Source: Hydrogenophaga sp.
GTDB taxonomy: Bacteria; Pseudomonadota; Gammaproteobacteria; Burkholderiales; Burkholderiaceae_C
NCBI GenBank assembly: GCA_011391595.1
Contig: JAABQG010000027.1
Span: forward strand, 1 to 45,477
DNA length: 45,477 nucleotides
Direction: 5' to 3'
In this document: positions 25,458 through 32,459 of the stretch, one piece after another
Layout: every line of letters begins with the position of its first letter
Numbering within the stretch: position 1 is the first letter of the stretch
The notes under the pieces: model-generated
Databases searched by the model: none
What the model was told of the DNA's origin: nothing
What the model saw: only the letters and a program-made list of their open reading frames with translations
Made by a program: the position numbers and the translations under genes

Positions 25458-26189
25458 ATGTGCACCAACTACACCCCTTCGTCGCGCGACCGCCTGCGCG
25501 CCGCGCAGTTGGGCTTCGCGCACCTGCCGCCGGCTGATTGGCCGCCCGAGGTGTACCCTGGCTACGAGGCGCCGATCATCGTGCGCGGCGGTGCACCGGG
25601 GCAACATGACGCGGCCCCGCGATGCCTGCTGGCTCGCTTTGGCCTGGTGCCGCGCTGGAGTCGCGACGCGGCCCATGCGAAGGAGTTGTCGCGCCACACC
25701 GCCAACGCGCGCAGCGAAACCGCTGCCGTCAAGCCCAGCTTTCGCAGCCCTTGGCGCGAACGGCACTGGGCCCTGGCGCCGATGGAGAATCTCTTCGAGC
25801 CTTGCTGGGAAACCGGTCACGCCGTGCGCTGGCGCATTGCGCGTGCGGACGGCGACCTGTTCGCAGGGGCCGGCCTGTGGGAGCGCTGGCTGGATCCCGC
25901 CAGCGGCGAGATCACTGCGAGTTTCACGCTGCTGACGGTGAACGCCGATGGTCACCCGCTGATGGCCCGCATGCACCGGCCGGGCGATGAAAAGCGCATG
26001 CCCGTGCTGCTGGCGCCGGGCGATTTCGAGGCTTGGCTGCACGCCAGCGATGAGCAAGCCCACGCGATGGTGCGCGGAATGTCCGACGTGGCGCTGACCG
26101 GCGAGCCGGCACCCCGGCTGCCGCTATCGCGAACGGTGCGGCGCACCGCGCCCCCACCCGCGCCCGACGCCACCGGGAGCCTTTTCTGA
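25458..26189 (+). CDS. SRAP domain protein (YedK/HMCES family), active form
   Basis: A 243-residue SOS-response-associated peptidase-type protein. It starts MCTNY, so after removal of Met the catalytic Cys2 is exposed; in HMCES and YedK this Cys forms a thiazolidine crosslink with abasic sites in single-stranded DNA and protects them. Other family residues are N83 in TANARSET, E114 in ENLFEP and H173 in MHRPGDEKRMP. ATG 25458 is fixed by the need for Cys at position 2. The rest of the frame upstream is not coding. A second, degenerate paralogue is encoded at 44662-45351. Confidence 0.88.
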   Translation: MCTNYTPSSRDRLRAAQLGFAHLPPADWPPEVYPGYEAPIIVRGGAPGQHDAAPRCLLARFGLVPRWSRDAAHAKELSRHTANARSETAAVKPSFRSPWRERHWALAPMENLFEPCWETGHAVRWRIARADGDLFAGAGLWERWLDPASGEITASFTLLTVNADGHPLMARMHRPGDEKRMPVLLAPGDFEAWLHASDEQAHAMVRGMSDVALTGEPAPRLPLSRTVRRTAPPPAPDATGSLF

Positions 26190-26265
26190 TTTCATGAAGC
26201 CGTGCAAGGCCGTTCAGGCGTTGCCCGAAATGAACCCTGCCCTGTCACCAACCCTTCAACAACCC

Positions 26266-26667
26266 ATGTCCACCATCGCACCCATTCCCGATCTCGAGCG
26301 CAACCCGCGCGTCAAGGCTGTCTTCGACGACATCCGCGCCATGCGCAAGACTGACTTCATCAACAACCTTTGGCAGCGCCTGGCCTTCGACCCCGCGCTG
26401 CTGGAGGCGACCTGGGCGGAGGTCAAGCAGGTCATGGCCACGCCCAGCGCCATCGATCCGCTGACCAAGGAGATGGTCTATATCACCGCGTCCATCATCA
26501 ACGGCTGCAGCTACTGCGTGCATTCGCACACCGCGGCAGCCAAGGCCAAAGGCATGACGCCGCAGCAGCACGGCGAACTGCTGGCCATCGTCGCGCTGGC
26601 GGCCAAGACCAACCAGATCGTCACCGGCCTGCAGGTGCCGCTGGACGCCGTGTTTGACCAGGGCTGA
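26266..26667 (+). CDS. AhpD-like carboxymuconolactone decarboxylase family protein
   Basis: A 133-residue protein with the AhpD core: an acidic residue in KEMVYITASIINGCSYCVHSHT with a CxxC pair (C-S-Y-C) followed by His, the arrangement used by AhpD for peroxidase electron transfer. It lacks a signal peptide and should work in the cytoplasm. The frame extends to 26194, but ATG 26266 (MSTIAPIP) fits the family length. It is 76 bases after the SRAP gene and 47 bases before the esterase gene, so the run may be an operon. Confidence 0.85.
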   Translation: MSTIAPIPDLERNPRVKAVFDDIRAMRKTDFINNLWQRLAFDPALLEATWAEVKQVMATPSAIDPLTKEMVYITASIINGCSYCVHSHTAAAKAKGMTPQQHGELLAIVALAAKTNQIVTGLQVPLDAVFDQG

Positions 26668-26714
26668 GGCCCTTTCCGGCCGCACCGCTAACATGGGTCT
26701 TTTTGAAGCACACC

Positions 26715-27383
26715 ATGTCCCTGGAAACCATCGAGATCGAAACCGGCGACGCCCCGCGCGCCACGGTGTTGCTGCTGCACGGGCTGGGCGCTGACGGACG
26801 GGACTTCGTGCCCATCGCACAGGAACTGGATTTGTCCCGTGTCGGGCCGGTGCGATTCGTGTTTCCGAATGCGCCAGAGATGCCGGTCACGATCAACGGC
26901 GGCTACGTCATGCCGGCCTGGTACGACATCCTGGGCCTGGACCTGACGGCGCGCGAGGACGAGCGTGGCCTTCGCGCCTCGCAGGCCGCCATCGAGGCGC
27001 TGCTCGCCCGTGAGAGGGCCCGCGGCGTACCGGCGAACCGCATCGTGCTGGCGGGGTTTTCGCAAGGCTGCGCGGTGGCGCTGATGACCGGCCTGCGCCA
27101 TGCGGAGCGACTGGCCGGCATCGTCGGCCTGTCGGGCTACCTGCCCCTGGCGGCCCTCACGCCCGCCGAGCGCCATGGCGCCAACGCGAGCACGCCGGTC
27201 TTCATGGCGCACGGACGGCAGGACGATGTCGTGCCCATCCTTGGGGCTATGGCGTCCCGCACCGCCTTGCAGGCGCTCGGCCACGCCGTCGAGTGGCACG
27301 ACTACGCCATGGGGCATTCGGTGTGCCCGGAAGAAATCGGCGACCTGAACCAATGGCTGCTGCGGGTGCTGGCGCAAGCCTGA
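26715..27383 (+). CDS. Carboxylesterase/phospholipase, alpha/beta hydrolase (EstB-like)
   Basis: A 222-residue serine hydrolase. LLLHGLGADGRDF near residue 20 forms the oxyanion loop, GFSQGCAVA near residue 112 is the nucleophile elbow with the catalytic Ser, the acid lies in HGRQDDVVP and the catalytic His in AMGHSV. This is the Abhydrolase_2 family, which includes EstB-like esterases and lysophospholipase/acyl-protein thioesterases. It has no signal peptide. The precise substrate is not known. Confidence 0.9.
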   Translation: MSLETIEIETGDAPRATVLLLHGLGADGRDFVPIAQELDLSRVGPVRFVFPNAPEMPVTINGGYVMPAWYDILGLDLTAREDERGLRASQAAIEALLARERARGVPANRIVLAGFSQGCAVALMTGLRHAERLAGIVGLSGYLPLAALTPAERHGANASTPVFMAHGRQDDVVPILGAMASRTALQALGHAVEWHDYAMGHSVCPEEIGDLNQWLLRVLAQA

Positions 27384-27433
27384 GCGCCGGCCCTCCCCGA
27401 GCGCCGCGCCTCCCCACCCCTGACGGAAAACCC

Positions 27434-28408
27434 ATGACTGAATCCACGAATCCCACTGCCGGCACATCGGCGGGCACCGCCCCGCCGGCCTTCGAGGTGC
27501 TGCCGCGCGACCTGTCACCGTACCGCCAGAGCAACGTGGGCATCGACTACGTGCACCGCTTCGAATCGGGCCGCCCTGGACCGCGTGTGCTGATCAATGC
27601 GCTCACGCATGGCAACGAGTTCTGCGGTATGGTCGCCGCCGCGCAATTGCTGGACATGGGCGTGCGGCCATTGGTCGGCACGCTGACCGTCAGCTTTGCC
27701 AATGTGGCGGCGTATGAGACCTTCGACCCGGCCCAGCCCTACGAGAGCCGCCAGCTCGTGCACAACCTGAACCGCGTCTGGTCGACCGAGTGGCTGGACG
27801 GCCCCGAGGACAGCCCGGAACTGCGCCGTGCGCGCGAGCTGCGCCCGGTGGTGGCCGCAGCCGACCACCTGCTCGACATCCATTCGACCAGCCAGGACGT
27901 CGAACCCTTCTGGGTCTATCCCGCCTTTGCACGCAACAGCGCCGCCGCGCTCGCCATCGGCCGCCCGGCGGTGCACCTGGTCATGCCCGGCGGCCTGGGC
28001 TCGGGCACGCCGGTGATCCAGCACGGCCACTTTGGCGAGGCCTCGGGCCGGGGCGCCGGCATGGTGGTCGAATGCGGCCAGCATTTCCTGCAGGCCAGCG
28101 CGGATGTCGCCATCGACGTCACCCGGCGTTTTCTGGCCCACTTTGGCTTGAGCGCGCACGACCCGACGTGGGCGGCGCCGCCGGCCCCCCGGCGCTTCGA
28201 GCTGCTGCAGACGGTGGTGATCAAGACGCCGGCGTTCAGGTTCATCCGCCCGTGCTTTGGTTTCGAGGTGTTCGCAAAAGGTGAGTTGATCGCCACCGAC
28301 GGCCCGGATGAAATTCGCGCGCCTTGTGACGACTGCACCATCCTTATGCCGGCCCGGGCCGCGATCGTCGGGCGCGAAGGCGTTTATCTGTCGCGCCCGC
28401 TGGCTTGA
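27434..28408 (+). CDS. Succinylglutamate desuccinylase/aspartoacylase (AstE/AspA)-type zinc hydrolase
   Basis: A 324-residue M14-like metallohydrolase. THGNEFCG supplies the zinc-binding His and Glu, LLDIHST the third zinc ligand, and VVECGQHF the catalytic Glu region. These are the motifs of the AstE/AspA family that removes acyl groups from amino acids. Unlike the arginine succinyltransferase set, no ast genes neighbour it. The start ATG 27434 follows a 50-base gap after the esterase. The C-terminal domain ends with a beta-rich segment typical for the family. Confidence 0.85.
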   Translation: MTESTNPTAGTSAGTAPPAFEVLPRDLSPYRQSNVGIDYVHRFESGRPGPRVLINALTHGNEFCGMVAAAQLLDMGVRPLVGTLTVSFANVAAYETFDPAQPYESRQLVHNLNRVWSTEWLDGPEDSPELRRARELRPVVAAADHLLDIHSTSQDVEPFWVYPAFARNSAAALAIGRPAVHLVMPGGLGSGTPVIQHGHFGEASGRGAGMVVECGQHFLQASADVAIDVTRRFLAHFGLSAHDPTWAAPPAPRRFELLQTVVIKTPAFRFIRPCFGFEVFAKGELIATDGPDEIRAPCDDCTILMPARAAIVGREGVYLSRPLA

Positions 28409-28429
28409 CAGGCTACGAAAGGAGTCCCC

Positions 28430-29026
28430 GTGCCACGTCTGAAACCATTGCCCCCTGAAACCACGCCGGAGCTGAAGCCGTTTTTCGACTTCTTCCTCGG
28501 CACCCTGGGCTTCACGCCGAACAGCGTGCTGACGATGCAGCGGAAACCGAAACTGGTGCAGGCGCTGGCGCAGCTCAATGGCGCGGTGATGGACCCGGAG
28601 GGTGAGGTTGATCTGGGCTTCCGGCGGCTGATTGGCCACGTGGCCAGCAAGGTGTCGGGCTGCCTGTATTGCCAGGCGCACACCCTGCTCGGGGCGCACA
28701 ACTTTGGCGTCAGCGACGCCAAGCTGGCCGATGTCTGGACCTACGCCAGCAGCCCGCACTACAGCGTGCGCGAGCGCCTGGCGCTGGACTTCGCCCTGGC
28801 GGCGGCGAGCCAGCCGAACGCGGTGACCGACGCGCAGTTTGCCGAGTTGCAGCAGCATTGGAGCGACGGCGAGATCACCGAGATCCTGGGCGTGGTGGCG
28901 ATGTTCGCTTTCCTCAACCGCTGGAACGACACGATGGGAACGCCGCTGGAGATGCCGGCCTCGGAAGTGGCACAGCAAGCCCTTGGTGACCAGGGCTGGA
29001 GCGCCGGCAAGCACGCTTCGTCTTGA
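28430..29026 (+). CDS. AhpD-like/carboxymuconolactone decarboxylase family protein, longer form
   Basis: A 198-residue protein starting at GTG 28430, which is preceded by a GGAG ribosome-binding site 5 bases ahead. VASKVSGCLYCQAHT has the CxxC plus His arrangement of AhpD. The C-terminal domain (LDFALAAASQPNAVTDAQFAELQ) matches the second half of the CMD fold. It is the second such protein within 2.5 kb, separated from the first by an esterase and an AspA-type gene, which suggests an oxidant-linked cluster. Confidence 0.85.
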   Translation: MPRLKPLPPETTPELKPFFDFFLGTLGFTPNSVLTMQRKPKLVQALAQLNGAVMDPEGEVDLGFRRLIGHVASKVSGCLYCQAHTLLGAHNFGVSDAKLADVWTYASSPHYSVRERLALDFALAAASQPNAVTDAQFAELQQHWSDGEITEILGVVAMFAFLNRWNDTMGTPLEMPASEVAQQALGDQGWSAGKHASS

Positions 29027-29059
29027 GGCCGCCAGCGGCGCTTCTGTGGGGCCGATGCC

Positions 29060-29596
29060 TTACACCGCGCCGGTGTACTCGCCGCGCGCCGGGTAGTCCT
29101 TGCTGATGGCGAAATCAATCGCGCCGAGCAGTTCATCGAAATGCGGCCGGGCGAACGGCATGGTCTGCACCGCGCCGTAGTAAAGGCTGGCGTCGGGCCG
29201 CACGATGAAAACGCCCGGTTCTGCGAATAGCGCGGGTTCTTCGATGCCGATCGACGTCGTGCCCCGGCTCGCGGAGATGTACAGGCCCCACTCGCGGGCA
29301 TGGCCCAGCGCCAGCCCGTAGCCAAAGCGAAGCGCGGGCGCGTTGATTTTTGTCGCCATTTCCCGGGCGCGTTCAGCAGTGTCGCTGGAGACTGCGACCA
29401 CCTTGACGCCGCGCTTTTCAAAATCGGGCTGCAGCCTGCCCAGCTCCAGCAGGTACTTGGCGCAAATGGGGCAATGCAGGCCTCGGTAGAAAACCACGAG
29501 CGAAAAGCGATCAGGCGCGTCGGCAATCAAGTCGTAGGCGCCGTGATCCAGGGTTTGCAGTTGCAGGTGCGGCACGGTTTGACGGGGGATCAGCAT
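29060..29596 (-). CDS. Peroxiredoxin-like AhpC/TSA protein
   Basis: A 178-residue thioredoxin-fold protein with the motif FYRGLHCPICAKYLLELG near residue 36, where the canonical peroxiredoxin T-x-x-C is replaced by H-C-P-I-C. This defines the peroxiredoxin-like family, whose activity toward peroxides is less certain. The protein is convergent with the upstream AhpD-like gene with 33 bases between the ends. The FG-GAP protein gene lies upstream on the same strand. Confidence 0.85.
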   Translation of the reverse strand: MLIPRQTVPHLQLQTLDHGAYDLIADAPDRFSLVVFYRGLHCPICAKYLLELGRLQPDFEKRGVKVVAVSSDTAERAREMATKINAPALRFGYGLALGHAREWGLYISASRGTTSIGIEEPALFAEPGVFIVRPDASLYYGAVQTMPFARPHFDELLGAIDFAISKDYPARGEYTGAV

Positions 29597-29650
29597 GGCG
29601 AGCTTTCAAGGGTTGAGGGGGAAAGGAAGATGACGCGGGAACAGAAACGA

Positions 29651-30643
29651 TCAAGGCATCAGCACCACACGCCACCACGAGCCGTCGGACAGCAGGGCGC
29701 AGGCCCCGCCCGCAGCCGGGGTCAAGCGTTCGATGCGCTCGGCCATGGGCTTGAGCTCGGCGAGCTCCCTCCACTGGCCTGGCGCTTCCCAGCGCAGCGC
29801 GTGCAGCGCGCGCAGTTGCATGTCGGGCACGATGACGGTGGGGCGATGACCCGGCGCCTCGACGATGGCCGCCAGACGCTGTTCCAGCGCGCCCATGCGA
29901 TGGTTCGAAACATCCATGGCCCGGGCATAGGGTTCCAGGACGGGCGGACGGAAATGGTGCAGCGTGAGCACGCCACCGATGTGGGGTGTGGTCACGCTGG
30001 CAATGTCGAGCCGCCCGTCGCCGTCGAAATCACTTACGCCCACCGGGTTGAGCCAGCGAAACGGCGCGCCGGCGTACGGACTGCGTGCGAGTTCAAGCAG
30101 TCCCTGCGCGGAAGGCTTGTCCCGCGAAGCGTCCGTCTGGGACTGCGGCCGCAGGCCCAGGACGACCAGCGCCGCCCCCCGGATCGCATCGGACTCGACG
30201 ACGATGATCTCGTCGCGGCCGTCGCCGTCCAGATCGGCGAGCCGTGGCACGCGGTCTTCGAAGACGCGGTGAAACGGCAGGCTGTAGACCACCTCCCGGA
30301 CCGCGCCTTCGGGCCCCGCGACCAAGGCGTGCAGGCTGCCCGCATGGACCGGTGAGCCCAGCGCTGTGTGCGGGTAGCGCGACGTGGGTGAACCCAGCCA
30401 GACCCACAGAACGTCCAGCTGGCCGCGCACGGCCTGGCTCTCGGCTAACCGGCTCTGCGCGGCGCGCGGTGGTACAGCAGGGGCAATGACCGGGGCGCCG
30501 CACTCGGGGGTGGACGGCTCGACGCGCAGGCCCATGGCCACGCAGACTGTCGACAGCGCAAGCAGACTCAAGCCCAGACCAAACCGCTGCAGTATCACGG
30601 AGCGGCGCTGGGTCACGCGCAAGTCGGGGTTGTGGGGCTGCAT
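29651..30643 (-). CDS. FG-GAP/VCBS repeat-containing membrane-anchored protein
   Basis: A 330-residue protein. A basic N-terminus is followed by one membrane helix (FGLGLSLLALSTVCVAMGL), which should anchor or export it. Two calcium-binding loop repeats DLDGDGRDEIIVV and DFDGDGRLDIASV mark an FG-GAP beta-propeller-like domain. Both starts, TTG 30664 and ATG 30643, are possible; I use the ATG. No close functional relative is recognised. It probably binds a ligand at the periplasmic face. Confidence 0.75.
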   Translation of the reverse strand: MQPHNPDLRVTQRRSVILQRFGLGLSLLALSTVCVAMGLRVEPSTPECGAPVIAPAVPPRAAQSRLAESQAVRGQLDVLWVWLGSPTSRYPHTALGSPVHAGSLHALVAGPEGAVREVVYSLPFHRVFEDRVPRLADLDGDGRDEIIVVESDAIRGAALVVLGLRPQSQTDASRDKPSAQGLLELARSPYAGAPFRWLNPVGVSDFDGDGRLDIASVTTPHIGGVLTLHHFRPPVLEPYARAMDVSNHRMGALEQRLAAIVEAPGHRPTVIVPDMQLRALHALRWEAPGQWRELAELKPMAERIERLTPAAGGACALLSDGSWWRVVLMP

Positions 30644-30691
30644 GAGGTTCAGTCGTTCAGCCAAGCCCGTTCTTACAAGGCGGGGACTGGA

Positions 30692-31504
30692 TCATCCCCC
30701 GCCGTCCAGCCAGGTCCGGACCCGCCGGTTGAACGCCTCGGGCTGATCCACCATCACCCAGTGCCCGGTGCGAAAGCCCTTCACCGCGCTGCCCGACCGG
30801 GCAGCGATGCGCTCCAGCCACTGCGGCGAGTGAAACATGAAGGGCTTGCGTTCGCCGTAGAGGTAGAGCAGGGGACAGGCCGGGTCGATCGGCGCCGCGC
30901 CGCGAAAGCCGCTGAGCAGGCCGAACCACAGCATGGCATACGGGTAGTTCATGGTCCAGCGGATGGAGGCGGGCTCGGTGCGGCAGCGCATGCTGCGCGC
31001 CATGGAACGTGTCATGCGGTCGCCCAGCGCGCCACTGAATGTTCGCCCCAGTTCCCAGGCCAGGGCCAGCCAGCACTGGTAGGCAAAGATCTGCCACTTC
31101 GCCTTGCCGGTGAGTGAACGCGCGAACGTACCCGAATTGTGGTCGCCGATGTCCACCGCCACGATGCGTTGCACCTGGGCGGGGTGGCGCGCCGCGAATT
31201 CGTAGCCGAAGATGCAGCCCCAGTCGTGCAGCATCAGCGTGACGGGTTGGCCCGGGCTGACGGCTTGCACGATGGCGCCGAACAGGGCCGTCATGTCGGC
31301 CAGCGAGGTCGCACGCGGGGGCTTGCTCGGGTCGAAGCCCGGCAGCGTGAAGCGCACGCAGCGGTATCGCGCCTTCAGCGCCTCGACCGTGCCATCCCAC
31401 AGGCGGTGGGTGTCGGGCCAGCCGTGGATCATCACCACGGTGCGCGGGCCGTCGCCTTCAATGAAGACATCGATGTCCTGGACCGTGAGTGTGGGTGAAG
31501 TCAT
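30692..31504 (-). CDS. Epoxide hydrolase/dehalogenase-like alpha/beta hydrolase
   Basis: A 270-residue hydrolase. MIHGWPDTHRLW contains the HGxP oxyanion segment, LMLHDWGCIFG holds the nucleophile Asp in the HDWG elbow, and the catalytic His is in TGHWVM near the end. An Asp nucleophile is the mark of epoxide hydrolases, haloalkane dehalogenases and fluoroacetate dehalogenases rather than esterases. A possible acid lies in LYGERKPFMF. ATG 31504 is preferred because an upstream in-frame start adds an unrelated stretch. The promoter should lie near repeat R8. Confidence 0.87.
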   Translation of the reverse strand: MTSPTLTVQDIDVFIEGDGPRTVVMIHGWPDTHRLWDGTVEALKARYRCVRFTLPGFDPSKPPRATSLADMTALFGAIVQAVSPGQPVTLMLHDWGCIFGYEFAARHPAQVQRIVAVDIGDHNSGTFARSLTGKAKWQIFAYQCWLALAWELGRTFSGALGDRMTRSMARSMRCRTEPASIRWTMNYPYAMLWFGLLSGFRGAAPIDPACPLLYLYGERKPFMFHSPQWLERIAARSGSAVKGFRTGHWVMVDQPEAFNRRVRTWLDGGG

Positions 31505-31582
31505 GGTGAATTCGGCACAGGGGAGTGGGCGTTGCAACATGTAATGCCTTGCTGCGCCCTGCTAAAACATGCTATGAAAAAT

Positions 31583-31619
31583 ATAGCTTACTATGACCAT
31601 TTCATGGTGGAATATGGTC
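31583..31619 (-). repeat. Dispersed 37-bp intergenic repeat, copy R8 (minus orientation)
   Basis: The reverse complement of this segment aligns with the other seven copies base for base in length, beginning GACCATATTCCACCATG and ending GTAAGCTAT, with AAAATT and ATTTTT flanks. It is the only copy in reverse orientation and lies between two divergent starts. Confidence 0.78.
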
Positions 31620-31632
31620 AATTTTGTTCAAA

Positions 31633-31638
31633 TATAAT
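31633..31638 (+). promoter_or_regulatory. Perfect -10 element TATAAT upstream of the exported-protein gene
   Basis: TATAAT sits 14 bases after repeat copy R8 and about 80 bases before the ATG of the downstream gene. No good -35 is seen at 16-18 bases; that position lies inside R8, so the promoter may depend on the repeat's right flank or on an activator. Confidence 0.45.
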
Positions 31639-31717
31639 CCTTTGAGTCGTTCACTGGGCATTCCAGCCGACCCTGACCTCCCGGTCCCATCCCACCTCTC
31701 CCCAAAGGAATCAGATC

Positions 31718-32320
31718 ATGCGTATCTCCATGTTGCCCGCCGTTATGGCACTGTCCATTCTCGCCCTGCCGGCGCTGGCCCAGCAGGCGCCTGCTGCCGC
31801 GAAAGTCACGGTCAACGAACCCGGAAAGGTCGGCGTTGCCGAAACCGTCAAGCTTACCGCCGGTGTGGTCGGTATTGACAAGGCCAGCCGCACGCTCACG
31901 CTCAAGACCGCGGCGGGCAAGATCCTCGACCTGGTGGCTGGCGAAGAAGTCAAGAATTTCGACCAGATCAAGGTGGGCGACCAGCTGGTCGTGCAGTACG
32001 CCCAGGCCCTGACCCTGCAGGTCAGGAAGGGCGGTGGCATCCGTTCCAGCACGTCCACCACGGACACAGCCCAGGCCAAGCCGGGCGAGAAGCCGGGTGT
32101 TGTCGGCGCCCGTGAAGTGACCATCCTGGCGAATGTGCTCGCCGTTGACCCGAAGAAGATGACCATCACCGTGCGCGGCCCGAAGGGCAACATCGTCGAT
32201 CTGAAGGTCCAGAACCCGGAGCATTTCAAGGTCGTGAAGAAGGGCGACCAGATCGAGATGGTGTATGTCGAGGCGGTGGCCATCGCCGTCGAGCCAGCGC
32301 CGAAAAAGGCCGCGAAGTAA
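31718..32320 (+). CDS. Exported protein with an internally duplicated domain
   Basis: A 200-residue protein with a signal peptide (residues 1-21, cleavage near ALA/QQ) and an AGGA ribosome-binding site. The mature protein contains two related halves of about 58 residues, at 45-102 and 134-191: each has a hydrophobic strand, an (I/V)D with basic residues, a TLTL/TITV strand, then GK or GN with (I/L)(L/V)DL, and F plus a GDQ turn before VVQYA or MVYVEA. The linker between them is Ser/Thr/Lys-rich. I do not recognise the family. A strong terminator follows. Confidence 0.82.
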   Translation: MRISMLPAVMALSILALPALAQQAPAAAKVTVNEPGKVGVAETVKLTAGVVGIDKASRTLTLKTAAGKILDLVAGEEVKNFDQIKVGDQLVVQYAQALTLQVRKGGGIRSSTSTTDTAQAKPGEKPGVVGAREVTILANVLAVDPKKMTITVRGPKGNIVDLKVQNPEHFKVVKKGDQIEMVYVEAVAIAVEPAPKKAAK

Positions 32321-32365
32321 CAACGGGCCTGGCTGAACCCGGCGGTGACCTCAGTTGCCGCCCCG

Positions 32366-32393
32366 AACGGGATGCGAAAAGCATCCCGTTTTT
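32366..32393 (+). terminator. Rho-independent terminator
   Basis: AACGGGATGC at 32366-32375 pairs perfectly with GCATCCCGTT at 32381-32390 around a GAAAA loop and runs into a T-tract. It ends the exported-protein transcript 46 bases after its stop. Confidence 0.92.
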
Positions 32394-32459
32394 GTTGGCG
32401 CGGGCCGGCGACGCCTCATCGCGGCCTGCCGCTGGCGCGTCGGTTGCCGTTCAGGCCGG

